From contig NZ_CP094974.1 in assembly GCF_022869805.1 (NCBI RefSeq), positions 3,286,001-3,350,000 of the forward strand: a DNA stretch of 64,000 bases, written 5' to 3'. The position numbers were made by a program, and so were the translations under genes. The DNA is from Halosolutus halophilus (GTDB taxonomy: Archaea; Halobacteriota; Halobacteria; Halobacteriales; Natrialbaceae). Shown here piece after piece: positions 8,606 through 16,996 of the stretch. Every line of letters begins with the position of its first letter. The stretch's first letter is position 1. The notes under the pieces were generated by a model. The model worked only from the letters and a program-made list of their open reading frames with translations. It did no database searches and was not told where the DNA came from.

Positions 8606-9733
8606 ATGTCACGAAACGTGTCCGCCCGGGACGTCCTCGATCGAGCGCCGGACGATCGGGTGCAGGTCCTCGACACGGACGGGACCGTCGTCGACCCGGC
8701 GCTGGAACCGGACCTCGAACCGGCGACGCTGCGATCGATGTACCGCGATATGCGCTTCTGTCGACGCTTCGACGAGCGGATGATCAGCCTCCAGCGGCAG
8801 GGTCGGCTCGGGACCTACGCGTCCCTGGCCGGTCAGGAGGGCTCCCAGATCGGGTCGACGTACGCGCTGGCCGACGACGATATGCTCTCCTACCAGTACC
8901 GCGAACACGGCGCGCTCGTCGCCCGGGATCTCCCGTGGGAGTACCTGCTGTACTGGATGGGCCACGAGGACGGGAACGCGGCACTTGCGGACGTCGACGT
9001 CTTCCCGCTGAACATCTCGATCGGCGGGCACCTTCCCCACGCCGTCGGCTGGTCGTGGGCGGCGAAGTTGAACGACGACGAGCGCGTCTCCGTCGTTCAC
9101 TTCGGCGACGGGTCGACCTCCGAAGGCGACTTCCACGAGGCGATGAACTTCGCCGGGGTCTACGACGCGCCGACGGTGTTCTTCTGTAACAACAACCAGT
9201 GGGCCATCTCGGTGCCGCGGGAGACTCAGACTGCGAGTGCGACGCTCGCCCAGAAGGCTCACGCCTACGGCTTCGAGGGCGTCCAGGTCGACGGGATGGA
9301 TCCGCTCGCGACCTACGTCGTAACGCGGGCCGCCCGGGAGAAGGCCCTCGACGCCGGCGACGATCGGCGCCGACCGACGCTGATCGAGGCGATCCAGTAC
9401 CGCTACGGGGCGCACACGACGGCGGACGATCCGGACGTCTACCGGGACGAGGCCGAGGTCGATCGCTGGCGACGGCGCGACCCTATCGACCGGTTCGAGG
9501 CGTACCTCCGGGATCGCAGCGTGCTCGGGGACGACCTGATCCGGGAGATCGACGCGGAGATCGAGGACACGCTCGAAACGATCGTCGATCGGACCGAGGA
9601 CGTCGACGCCGATCCGCGCGAGATGTTCGAGTTCACGTACGAGGACCCGACGCCGCGGCTCGACGAACAGCGCGAGTACCTCGAGGATCTCCGCGACAGT
9701 CACGGCGACCACGAATTACTCGATCTCGAATAG
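8606..9733 (+). CDS. pdhA: thiamine-diphosphate E1 component alpha subunit (pyruvate/2-oxoacid dehydrogenase type)
   Basis: 375 residues. The fold is E1-alpha: MYRDMRFCRRFDERMISLQRQG, then GTYASLAGQEGSQIGS, and the ThDP motif GDGSTSEGDFHEAMNFAGVY followed by CNNNQWAIS (the GDG...NN motif, about residues 170-205). The C-terminal region includes YRYGAHTTADDP, the phosphorylation-loop-like segment conserved in the family. E1-alpha normally pairs with an E1-beta gene (plus E2 and E3) immediately downstream; here the next gene encodes an unrelated small membrane protein, so this subunit is an orphan. In haloarchaea such paralogues often act on branched 2-oxoacids; the substrate is not decidable here. 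Start 8606 gives the conserved length. Confidence 0.85.
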   Translation: MSRNVSARDVLDRAPDDRVQVLDTDGTVVDPALEPDLEPATLRSMYRDMRFCRRFDERMISLQRQGRLGTYASLAGQEGSQIGSTYALADDDMLSYQYREHGALVARDLPWEYLLYWMGHEDGNAALADVDVFPLNISIGGHLPHAVGWSWAAKLNDDERVSVVHFGDGSTSEGDFHEAMNFAGVYDAPTVFFCNNNQWAISVPRETQTASATLAQKAHAYGFEGVQVDGMDPLATYVVTRAAREKALDAGDDRRRPTLIEAIQYRYGAHTTADDPDVYRDEAEVDRWRRRDPIDRFEAYLRDRSVLGDDLIREIDAEIEDTLETIVDRTEDVDADPREMFEFTYEDPTPRLDEQREYLEDLRDSHGDHELLDLE

Positions 9734-9807
9734 AAGTCCCCACACCCGCTTAAAGCGGCGAATCGGACACGGAAAAGACTACGAGACCGTCGTCACGATG
9801 CGCCGGC

Positions 9808-10305
9808 ATGCAACTCGAACAGCCGACCCAGGACGCGACCTGGTCCGGCACGGTTCCGAACGCGTTCGACGGGCGCGTCCTCGGCCTCGTGGTCGTGATC
9901 GCGGCGCTCGCGGCGTCGCTGAACGTCCCCTACGGCGGCCTCCTGATGGCTGGCGTCGCGTTCGCCCTCCTCGCGATCGGCGGCGGCGTCGTCCACCTGC
10001 TGGGCGAGCGAAAACTCAGACGGATCACGGACGGCCTCGTCGAGCGGTGGCTCGACGCCGGCGCGCAGATCACCGACGTCACCCGCTCCTCGAAGGGAAT
10101 GCGAACCGAGTGGACCGTCCACACGCCCGACGGCGAGATCACCATCGGCGGCGTCGCGCTCGTCCCAATCTCGCGACTCGCCGTCGAGTGGCAGGGCGTC
10201 GGCGACGGGATGGACGCGAGCGAGGCCGAAGCGAACCTCGATCGGGTCGCCGAGAGCCTTTTCGAGGAAATCTTCGAGATCGGCGACGCACCACAGCAGC
10301 CCTGA
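9808..10305 (+). CDS. conserved haloarchaeal membrane-anchored protein, unknown function
   Basis: 165 residues. After about 24 soluble residues come two adjacent hydrophobic segments (LGLVVVIAALAASLNVPYG and LLMAGVAFALLAIGGGVVHLL, about residues 25-66), so it is a hairpin membrane protein with a cytosolic C-terminal domain. That domain (about residues 70-165) has strands such as RTEWTVHTPDGEITIGGVAL and ends in an acidic helix. I recognise no named family. It lies 75 bp after the E1-alpha gene and 113 bp before the radical SAM gene, each with room for its own promoter. Confidence 0.65.
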   Translation: MQLEQPTQDATWSGTVPNAFDGRVLGLVVVIAALAASLNVPYGGLLMAGVAFALLAIGGGVVHLLGERKLRRITDGLVERWLDAGAQITDVTRSSKGMRTEWTVHTPDGEITIGGVALVPISRLAVEWQGVGDGMDASEAEANLDRVAESLFEEIFEIGDAPQQP

Positions 10306-10418
10306 AGCGGAGGTTTCGGGGATTTCGATCGACGAGTGAGCGGGTAGCCGTCCCGGACGGTCGTGGTATATGATGCCTTGCAACACAGCTTTGCCGATCG
10401 GTCGCCATCACACGCGAC

Positions 10419-11393
10419 ATGAGCATCGGCACGCCGGATACGACGCCGAACTACCGCACACTCGGGGGCGAGGAATTCGAGCGACGGATCGCGGACCTCT
10501 GGGACCGGTACGAAGACTGCGACCTCTGTGCGTACGACTGCGGGGTCGATCGGACCGCAGGAAACGTCGGCACCTGCCAGGTCGACGACACCGCGTACGT
10601 CTCGTCGTACTTCCCACACTTCGGCGAGGAAGACTGCCTGAAGGGGCACAACGGTAGCGGGACCATCTCCCTCGCCAACTGCAACATGAAGTGCGTCTTC
10701 TGCCAGAACTTCGAGACCAGCCACGAGGCGAAGGGGGAGCCAGCGACGCCCGTGGAGATCGCCGAGATGGCTCTCGAACTCGAGTCGAAGGGCTGTCACA
10801 ACGTCAACTTCGTCTCGCCGACCCACCACTCGCCGCACCTCGTCGAGGCCGTCAAGATCGCGAAGGATGGCGGTCTGGACCTCCCGGTCGTCTGGAACTG
10901 CGGGGGGTACGAACGACCCGAGATCCTCACGAAACTGGACGGGATCGTCGACGTCTACATGCCCGACGTGAAGTGGGGCGACGACGCGGCCGCGGCGACG
11001 TACTCGAAAGCGCCCAATTACTGGTCGAACGTCACCGACTCGCTGCGGGAGATGCACCGGCAGGTCGGCGACCTGGAACTCGCCGACACCGGACTCGCGA
11101 CCGGCGGCCTCCTCGTGCGCCACCTCGTGATGCCGAACCACGTCGAGAGCGCGAAACGGGTACTAACGTTCGTCGCCGAGGAGATTTCCGAGGCGACGTT
11201 CGTCGACGTGATGGCCCAGTACCGGCCGTACTACAAGGCCAAAGACGAGGAGTTCTACGAGGAGATCAGCCGGCCGATCACCGCCGAGGAATACGACGAG
11301 GTGGTCGATCACGCCCGCGAGGTGGGCCTCGAACGGCTCACGCTCGATCGATCGATGCTCGCCGATCGGGGCGACTCGATCGGGCTGTTCTGA
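10419..11393 (+). CDS. radical SAM protein (PflA-like, COG1313 type)
   Basis: 324 residues. SLANCNMKCVFCQNFE (about residues 86-101) contains the radical SAM CxxxCxxC cluster motif. An N-terminal Cys-rich lead (CDLCAYDCGVDRTAGNVGTC, about residues 30-49) is typical of the 'putative pyruvate formate-lyase activating enzyme' group that accompanies Memo/AMMECR1-like proteins in other prokaryotes. FVSPTHHSPHLVEAVKIA, VVWNCGGYERPEIL and DVYMPDVKW are the following barrel motifs of this subgroup. The enzyme should cleave S-adenosylmethionine reductively in the cytosol; the target is unknown. No partner gene of that system is adjacent. Confidence 0.85.
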   Translation: MSIGTPDTTPNYRTLGGEEFERRIADLWDRYEDCDLCAYDCGVDRTAGNVGTCQVDDTAYVSSYFPHFGEEDCLKGHNGSGTISLANCNMKCVFCQNFETSHEAKGEPATPVEIAEMALELESKGCHNVNFVSPTHHSPHLVEAVKIAKDGGLDLPVVWNCGGYERPEILTKLDGIVDVYMPDVKWGDDAAAATYSKAPNYWSNVTDSLREMHRQVGDLELADTGLATGGLLVRHLVMPNHVESAKRVLTFVAEEISEATFVDVMAQYRPYYKAKDEEFYEEISRPITAEEYDEVVDHAREVGLERLTLDRSMLADRGDSIGLF

Positions 11394-11439
11394 CTGGGGC
11401 ACCGAACCCCGCCTGCGGGCCGCTCGAGGCCCTGATCGG

Positions 11440-11985
11440 CTACGAGAACAGGTCCTCGTGGCGCTGAGCCAGGTTCGTGTACTCGCCCGAGGAGAACTCC
11501 TCGAAGATCGCCTCGGGATCGATCCCCGTCTCGGAGAGCGGCGTGATCTCTGCGGGAACGCCACGGGCGAACGACTCCGGCGGGATGTCGTACTCGTCGG
11601 GGATCACCGTCCCCGCGGCGACGATACTTCGCTCGCCGATCGTGGCGTCGGTGTTGCCCGTCGTGTTGAACCCGACCAGCGCGCGCTCCTCGACGGTGAC
11701 CTCGTTGAGGACGGCCCCGTGACCGACCATCACTTCCGGTTCGAGCGTCGACGCGTGAATCGTCGCGTTATCGCCGACGTGTGCCTGACGACCGACGCGA
11801 ACCGGAGCGATGTCACCCCGCAAGACGACGCCCGGCCAGACGCTCGCGTCCGCTGCGACCTCGACGTCACCCACCAACACCGCATCGCGACTCACGTGCG
11901 CCGCATCGTCGATGGTGGGGCTGGCACCCTCGAACTCGTAGGTTCGGCTGTCGACCATACCGGATTCGACCACGACGCCGCTCAT
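11440..11985 (-). CDS. gamma-carbonic-anhydrase-like left-handed beta-helix protein
   Basis: 181 residues with hexapeptide repeats from about residue 22 (IDDAAHVSRDAVLVGDVEV through TIGERSIVAAGTVIP), the left-handed beta-helix of gamma-class carbonic anhydrases and related acyltransferases. RGD (Arg and Asp of the active site) and the first ligand in NATIHAS are present, and so is His in MVGHGAVLN. The third zinc ligand, normally His in a GHxAxLH context, is Asn here, and the active-site Gln is not evident. It may therefore be a non-catalytic or differently metallated homologue. A shorter start at MVDSRTYEFEG is possible. It converges with the radical SAM gene. Confidence 0.8.
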   Translation of the reverse strand: MSGVVVESGMVDSRTYEFEGASPTIDDAAHVSRDAVLVGDVEVAADASVWPGVVLRGDIAPVRVGRQAHVGDNATIHASTLEPEVMVGHGAVLNEVTVEERALVGFNTTGNTDATIGERSIVAAGTVIPDEYDIPPESFARGVPAEITPLSETGIDPEAIFEEFSSGEYTNLAQRHEDLFS

Positions 11986-12100
11986 AAGCGTTCGTTGGCG
12001 AAATCGTGACCGTCACGGTCCGGAAATCGTCCGCGACTCCAGCGACCGTGTCGACGCGATACGCCCCTCGAACCTCGATCACTCGGATTCCGCCCGGGCG

Positions 12101-12388
12101 TTACGATTCGATCTTCTCGACGATTTCTCGCGCCTGTTCTTCCGCCTTGTCCTCGCCGACGTTCTTGCTGATGAGGACGCTGGTCACCTCCCAGTCGTCC
12201 TCGCCTTCGACCTTGCCGGTTCGCACTTCGCTCCCCTCGGAGACCGATTCCGCCGGGTTCTCCGCCCAGTCGGGCGTTCGAATCTCGTCGTACCGGTCCG
12301 GATCGCGAAATCGGACGTGAATGTAGTCGTCTTCGGTCTCGACGTTGTCGACGCCGGGTATGGTAGCCATGTACTGGGGTACCGCCAT
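12101..12388 (-). CDS. conserved haloarchaeal small acidic protein, unknown function
   Basis: About 95 residues, starting MAVPQYMATIPGVDNVET; the internal Met at 12370 is an equally plausible start and would give 89 residues. DYIHVRFRDPDRYDEIRTPDWAE looks like a strand and loop region, EDDWEVTSVLISKNVG a second strand pair, and the C-terminus an acidic helix (EDKAEEQAREIVEKIES). There is no membrane segment or metal motif. The small size, acidity and downstream direction next to other short genes fit a conserved haloarchaeal protein. It is divergent from the metallophosphoesterase gene, whose ATG is 146 bp away. Confidence 0.6.
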   Translation of the reverse strand: MAVPQYMATIPGVDNVETEDDYIHVRFRDPDRYDEIRTPDWAENPAESVSEGSEVRTGKVEGEDDWEVTSVLISKNVGEDKAEEQAREIVEKIES

Positions 12389-12533
12389 GGCTGCCCTAAA
12401 TCCTGACCCTGAACCTGCCCGCACCGAATCGATCTCGTCGTGGGCCGCGGCGCAACTCATCGCGCCGCGATCGGGCGAACGCGCACGTGTCAGCAGGAGG
12501 TGTTTCCGTCTCGGTCGCAAAGCGACGCTCGGC

Positions 12534-13172
12534 ATGCTCGTCCTCGGCGACGCCCACGCGTCCGATTCGGACCGCCGCGAGACGCTGCTCGCGTACTATC
12601 GAGCCATAGATCCCGACCGCGTGCTGCAGGTCGGCGACCTCGAACACTACGACCTCCCTGCACCGACGTGGTTCGTCGCGGGCAACAACGAGGACCTGAA
12701 CGTGATCGACGCGCTCCGGGCGGGCGAGGACCCCGACGGAACGCGAAACGTCCACCTCCTCGCGAGTACGGCGGCCACGATCGACGGCCTCCGCGTAGGT
12801 GGACTCTCCGGGAATCACGCTCCGACGAAGTACGACCTGTCACGGGCGGCGCTGTCGGGCGATCGCCGGCGGCACTTCACCCACGAAGACGTCGATCGGG
12901 CGGCCGAACTCTCGGATATCGACGTCTTCCTCACCCACGAGGCCCCGACCGGCCTGCTCTGGTACGGCTACGATCCCGGCTGCGAGCACGTGACCGACCT
13001 GCTCGAAACCGTCTCACCAGACCTCTGTCTGGTAGGGCACCACCACCAGCACCGGGCGGCGGAGATAGCGGGTACCCGCGTCGTGAGCCTCGCACCGGCG
13101 TGGGAGCGGTACTACACGCTCGATCCGGAGACGCTCCAACTGACGGCCCACGATCGGGACTCGATCGAGTGA
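12534..13172 (+). CDS. calcineurin-like metallophosphoesterase
   Basis: 212 residues. The dimetal phosphoesterase motifs occur in order: GDAH at about residues 5-8 (D-x-H), QVGDLEHYD (GD), WFVAGNNEDLN (GNxE in place of GNHD), HEAPTG, and LVGHHHQHR (GHxH) near residue 170. Relatives hydrolyse phosphodiesters or nucleotides; the substrate is unknown. I placed the start at 12534 because the motif-bearing first strand begins immediately after (MLVLGDAHAS), while the in-frame upstream extension from 12345 is antisense to the preceding minus-strand gene. The gene converges with an alpha/beta hydrolase gene on the minus strand. Confidence 0.8.
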   Translation: MLVLGDAHASDSDRRETLLAYYRAIDPDRVLQVGDLEHYDLPAPTWFVAGNNEDLNVIDALRAGEDPDGTRNVHLLASTAATIDGLRVGGLSGNHAPTKYDLSRAALSGDRRRHFTHEDVDRAAELSDIDVFLTHEAPTGLLWYGYDPGCEHVTDLLETVSPDLCLVGHHHQHRAAEIAGTRVVSLAPAWERYYTLDPETLQLTAHDRDSIE

Positions 13173-13195
13173 GGCCACGAGCCTCGAACCGGGAG

Positions 13196-13843
13196 TCACC
13201 CGAGGTGCGTCGTGAACCAGTCCGCGGCGTGATCGGCGACCGCTTCGAGTTCGCCCTCGCCCTCGAAGAGGTGGCCAGCACCCTCGATCACGCGGAGGCC
13301 CTTCTGGCACGACAGCGCGTCGTGGACCGCCCGGTTCAACTCCAGCACCGACTCGTCCTCGCCGCCGACGATCAGCAGCGTCGACGCCGTGACGTCGTCG
13401 ATCGCGTCCTCGGCCATGTCCACGCGGCCGCCCCGCGAGACGACCGCGTCGACGTCCGTCTCCGGCCGGGCCGCTCCGCGCAGTGCCGCCGCAGCGCCCG
13501 TACTCGAGCCGAAGTAGCCGATCGAGGTGTCGTCCCCGATCTGGCTTCGATTGCGGGCCCACGTCGTCGTCGCGACGAGCCGATCGGTCAGCAGTGGGAT
13601 GTCGAAGCGGTTCTCCCGATAGCGATCCTCCTCCTCGGTCAGCAGATCGAACAGCAGGGTTCCGAGTCCGCGCTTGCGCAGCGTCTCCGCGACGAAGTTG
13701 TTTCGCGGGCTGTGCCGGCTGCTGCCGCTTCCGTGAGCGAAGACGACCAGTCCGCCGGCGTCGGCGGGCACGGCGAGTTCGCCCTCGAGCGTCGCGTCAC
13801 CGACGGGAATGTCGGCCACGGTGTGCAGTTCGTCGATCGCCAT
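13196..13843 (-). CDS. alpha/beta hydrolase (dienelactone-hydrolase-like)
   Basis: 215 residues. LVVFAHGSGSSRHSPRN (about residues 31-47) is the oxyanion-hole strand, IGYFGSSTGAAAALRGAA gives the nucleophile elbow G-x-S-x-G (GSSTG), LLIVGGEDESVLELN holds the acid, and IEGAGHLFEGEGELEAV the catalytic His. This subgroup is often annotated as dienelactone hydrolase-family or phosphoribosyltransferase-linked hydrolase; the true substrate is not known. Start 13843 (MAIDELHTV) is preferred to a Met seven codons upstream because it begins the conserved N-terminal strand. It shares orientation with the next hydrolase at 13917-14711, with 73 bp between them. Confidence 0.8.
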   Translation of the reverse strand: MAIDELHTVADIPVGDATLEGELAVPADAGGLVVFAHGSGSSRHSPRNNFVAETLRKRGLGTLLFDLLTEEEDRYRENRFDIPLLTDRLVATTTWARNRSQIGDDTSIGYFGSSTGAAAALRGAARPETDVDAVVSRGGRVDMAEDAIDDVTASTLLIVGGEDESVLELNRAVHDALSCQKGLRVIEGAGHLFEGEGELEAVADHAADWFTTHLG

Positions 13844-13916
13844 GTTCGAGACTCCGCCGGCCACGTAGTTGACGGTTTTGGGGGCCGAGAGACCGATCGC
13901 AGCCGTCAGGCCCCGC

Positions 13917-14711
13917 TCACCGCTGTGGAACCCGGCGTTGCACGAAGTTGCGGACGCGAGACGAGTACGTCTCCGGCCGGTGGAGATTGCAGATGTGGCC
14001 GACGTCCGAGAGGACTTCGATGCGGCCGTCCTGTGCGGCCGCCGCGTGCGCCTGCTCGCCGCGGCGCATGAGCGTGTCGTTCTCGCCGTTGAGGATCAGG
14101 GTCGAACCGGGGTACGTCGAGAGCGCGTCTCGGAAGTCCCGCCCGGCGATTTCCGGACCCGCTTCACCGAACTGCTTCGGATAGAAGCCGGATTCGACGA
14201 TCGCCGTCTCGATGTCCGGCGGGAGATCGCGGTTGCGGACCCACCGCGTCGCGAGTCGTTCGACCGCGCGTTTGCCGACGTCGGGTTTCGTGAGGAGCCG
14301 GGCTATCCCGCCGGTCGCCCGCGTGAGAAGTTCCAACCCGCGGACCGGGTTGGCGCTACTGCCGGACAGGACCAGTCCATCCACGTCCCCGGGATAGCGG
14401 TGGGCGTACTCCGTCGCGGCGTAGCCACCGAGCGAGAGGCCGACGAGTACCGCACTCCCGTCCGTCTCCGCGTCGATCACCCGTCGTAGCCGTTCGATCG
14501 CAGCCCCCATTCGGAACGGTTCGTCGCCGAACACCCCGTGACCGGGGAGATCGGGAGCCACGACGTGGTATCCGTCGGCGAGCGCCCGCTGCTGGGGGAG
14601 CCACATCGTTCGCGTGAACATCGCGCCGTGGACGAACACGATCGACTGCGCGTCCCGGGGGCCCGCGACGTCGACGCCGCTCGGACCGCCGTTTCCCTCG
14701 TGCAGTGCCAT
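13917..14711 (-). CDS. alpha/beta hydrolase
   Basis: 264 residues. SIVFVHGAMFTRTMWLPQQ (about residues 23-41) is the HG oxyanion motif, VAPDLPGHGVFG the following loop, LVGLSLGGYAATEYAHRYP the nucleophile elbow GLSLGG, LILNGENDTLM the acid strand, and SDVGHICNLHRPE the catalytic His. A helical cap sits between about residues 120 and 190. It resembles esterases and haloperoxidase-like hydrolases; no substrate can be assigned. Start 14711 (MALHEGNGG) lies directly before the conserved core; the in-frame region upstream is low-complexity. Confidence 0.82.
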   Translation of the reverse strand: MALHEGNGGPSGVDVAGPRDAQSIVFVHGAMFTRTMWLPQQRALADGYHVVAPDLPGHGVFGDEPFRMGAAIERLRRVIDAETDGSAVLVGLSLGGYAATEYAHRYPGDVDGLVLSGSSANPVRGLELLTRATGGIARLLTKPDVGKRAVERLATRWVRNRDLPPDIETAIVESGFYPKQFGEAGPEIAGRDFRDALSTYPGSTLILNGENDTLMRRGEQAHAAAAQDGRIEVLSDVGHICNLHRPETYSSRVRNFVQRRVPQR

Positions 14712-15167
14712 AGCTACCCGACGTATCACCGCGAGAGGTTTAGTGGTCCGGCCGGCGAGTGCGATCGGTCGCGACGGAATCGACGCGAGATCCGCCGACG
14801 GAGCGTTCGAAACGCAGGAGAGGGTTTTTCGAGCCGGATTTCTCCGGATCTCGATCGAGCCGTCGGGTCCGTGCTCGCTGCCGATAAATCGCATACCAGT
14901 AGCGAATTGCGGCGGTCCGTTCCCGTCGCGTCTCTCGATTGTCCCTCCCGGTCCGATCGCCGCCCGCGTTCTCGACGGGCTTGCCGACGTCAGCCGTGAA
15001 CGTCGGACTCGTACGCGAGGGTCAGTACGCGAGGGTCATCGGGCCGCGACACGCGTGGGCTCCTGTGCGGGTGACAGCGGTTCCATCGAATGTGGGGGTG
15101 ACGGTGGTTCCAGCGAGTGTGCGGACGACAGGCAGACTCATGTGCGTCTGGGTGGGACTGGCCAGTG
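14712..15167. other. intergenic region with short tandem repeats
   Basis: No convincing gene in 456 bp between divergent genes. It holds a perfect tandem duplication of the 14-mer GTACGCGAGGGTCA at 15011-15038 and two diverged 27-bp units at 15070-15095 and 15097-15124 that both contain GGTGAC...GGTTCCA.CGA.TGTG. These lie just before the methyltransferase start. Confidence 0.5.
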
Positions 15168-15737
15168 ATGCCGGAGGAGAACGGATCGTGGACCGACGAC
15201 GGACGACGAGCCACGCGGTGGCCGGGAGACGAGTCCACGCTCACGGAAGCGATCGCCGACGACCTGCCGGGCGGCCGTGCACTCGACCTCGCGACCGGCG
15301 AAGGGCGAGTCGCGAGCGTGCTCGCCGACCGCGGCTGGTCGGTCGACGCCGTCGACATCTCGCGCGCGATGCTCGATCGGGCCCGCGATCGGCGGGACGA
15401 GCGATCGGCGGCAGCCGGGCGTTCGGGATCGATCGACTGGATCCTCGCCGACGTCGACAGCTACTGTTTTCCCGAGTCCGTCTACGACGTCGTGGCGATC
15501 CGGTTCTTCGACGCCCGCGATCGGCTGGACGCCGTCAAATCCGCCCTCGCGCCCGGAGGCGCCCTCGTCTACGAACACCACCTCCAGTCGGAGTCGGCGG
15601 CGAGCGGCCCCGGCAACCAGTATCGGTTCGAATCGAACGAATTGCTCGACGCCTGCGCGGACCTGACCGTCAGGTACTACGCCGAGGATCCCGACCGATC
15701 GCTGGTCCGACTCGTCGCGTACGCCGACACAGACTGA
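15168..15737 (+). CDS. class I SAM-dependent methyltransferase
   Basis: 189 residues. RALDLATGEGRVASVLADRG (about residues 37-56) is motif I (usually E/DxGxGxG; here DLATGEG), VDAVDISRAMLDRARDR motif II, SIDWILADVDSYCFPES with VYDVVAIRFF the post-I region, and LAPGGALVYEHH motif III. It most resembles TehB/Methyltransf_11-type small-molecule methylases; the substrate is unknown. The start at 15168 follows the repeat-bearing intergenic stretch. It converges with a second, unrelated methyltransferase on the minus strand 21 bp away. Confidence 0.8.
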   Translation: MPEENGSWTDDGRRATRWPGDESTLTEAIADDLPGGRALDLATGEGRVASVLADRGWSVDAVDISRAMLDRARDRRDERSAAAGRSGSIDWILADVDSYCFPESVYDVVAIRFFDARDRLDAVKSALAPGGALVYEHHLQSESAASGPGNQYRFESNELLDACADLTVRYYAEDPDRSLVRLVAYADTD

Positions 15738-15758
15738 GGGATCGAAGGGGGACCCGGC

Positions 15759-16397
15759 TCACCGGTCCGTCGATCGAAACGCCCTGACAGTGACCCGGTC
15801 GAGGTCGATCGAACGGAGTTCGACGAATCCGGACTCGGCAACCACGCGATCCCAGCGGCGTTTGTACAGGGGGATTCCGTCGACGGTCGTCTCGTGAATC
15901 CCGTCGGCCGGTTGCGCCCGAGCGGCGTCGGCCTCGTCGGGTTCGACTTCGGCGGTGACGAGCAACTCGGCCGTCACCCGATCGAGGTCGTCGACCAGCC
16001 AGTCACAGGACGGATGCAGGTGCTGGAGCGTCTCGATCGAGTAGACGACGTCGAACTGGTCGTCGTCGAACGAGGGAACGACGGACTCGATCGCACCGTG
16101 GTGAAACGTGCCCGTGGCCGCGAGGTCGGGATAGGCCCGTTCCATCACGTCGAACGCGTCGTCGTTGACGTCGATGCCGGTGAGATTCGCGTAGCCGTGC
16201 TCGGCGAGGTGTGCGAGGTGTCGACCCGAACTACAGCCGAGTTCGAGCACGGCCGCATCTCGATCAACCCGCTCGTCGAGCACGGTACGGAGCCGCTCGC
16301 TCCGCTCGTCGGGTCCGTAGTACGCGTAGTACTCGGGCGAGTAGGCCCGCGATCGATCCGCCCATCGACGCCGAACGTCGTCTGCATCCTGAGTCAT
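15759..16397 (-). CDS. class I SAM-dependent methyltransferase
   Basis: 212 residues. The N-terminal helix (DDVRRRWADRSRAYSPEYYAY) precedes motif I AVLELGCSSGRHLAHLAEHG (about residues 50-69), motif II LTGIDVNDDAFDVMERAYPD, and VVYSIETLQHLHP (post-I). The C-terminal quarter contains strands and the end VTVRAFRSTD. The motif style is that of SAM-dependent methyltransferases acting on small molecules or lipids; no specific substrate. The two neighbouring methyltransferases share only fold-level similarity, so this is not a tandem duplication. Confidence 0.82.
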   Translation of the reverse strand: MTQDADDVRRRWADRSRAYSPEYYAYYGPDERSERLRTVLDERVDRDAAVLELGCSSGRHLAHLAEHGYANLTGIDVNDDAFDVMERAYPDLAATGTFHHGAIESVVPSFDDDQFDVVYSIETLQHLHPSCDWLVDDLDRVTAELLVTAEVEPDEADAARAQPADGIHETTVDGIPLYKRRWDRVVAESGFVELRSIDLDRVTVRAFRSTDR

Positions 16398-16607
16398 GTG
16401 GTGAGAACTGCTGGAACTGCCGGGTCGCCAATCGTGGCGCTACGCCCGATCGGGGGCGGCAGTCGAACCGCTCCTCGGCCGGCCTCAGTGCCGATTCGTC
16501 CGTCCTGCTCGCCGTCTATCGGGCCGCCGAATGGTCGGTGTATCGAGCGAGCGACTCGGGGCGCGACTGGACGTCTCGACCGCTCTCGAATCGCCGTCGA
16601 GTCGCCG

Positions 16608-16802
16608 CTAGAGGCGTTCGAGGTTGGTCGCTCGTGGCCCCTTGTCCGCTTGTTCGATCTCGAACTCAACTTCCTGTCCTTCCTCGAGGTCGGGACCGCC
16701 GACGTCTTCCATGTGGAAGAAGACGTCGTCGTCGATCTCGTCCGTCTCGATGAAGCCGTAGCCGCCTGTGTCGTTGAAAAACGCGACCGTACCGGTTGGC
16801 AT
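16608..16802 (-). CDS. cspA: cold shock domain protein (CspA family)
   Basis: A 64-residue single cold shock domain. MPTGTVAFFNDTGGYGFIET contains RNP1 (GYGFI) and DDVFFHMEDV contains RNP2 (VFFH). The protein ends QADKGPRATNLERL, the standard last strand. It binds single-stranded nucleic acid, acting as an RNA chaperone. It has an unusual leader for a haloarchaeon: a Shine-Dalgarno GGAGG eight nt before the ATG and TATA-like sequences at about 16839-16849 and 16866-16877, implying a 5' UTR of roughly 15-45 nt. It is transcribed alone. Confidence 0.93.
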   Translation of the reverse strand: MPTGTVAFFNDTGGYGFIETDEIDDDVFFHMEDVGGPDLEEGQEVEFEIEQADKGPRATNLERL

Positions 16803-16810
16803 TGCAGGTT

Positions 16811-16815
16811 CCTCC
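16811..16815 (-). promoter_or_regulatory. Shine-Dalgarno site of cspA
   Basis: Minus strand GGAGG, eight nt before the ATG at 16802. Most genes here appear leaderless, so a strong ribosome-binding site in an untranslated leader stands out and may relate to temperature-dependent translation. Confidence 0.55.
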
Positions 16816-16996
16816 ACCTCGTGGGAACAGTCCCGCGCTGATATACCTGCATGTGGCACGTGCTACGAATATATAACGGGGCGGACGTCCGACCGCGAAT
16901 CCGTCGCCGGTCACGGACGCCGATCGACACCGGGGGCCGATCGATACGAGCGCGGAGACAAGCACGAGCGGGGTGCCCGGCGTGTGAATCGGACCG

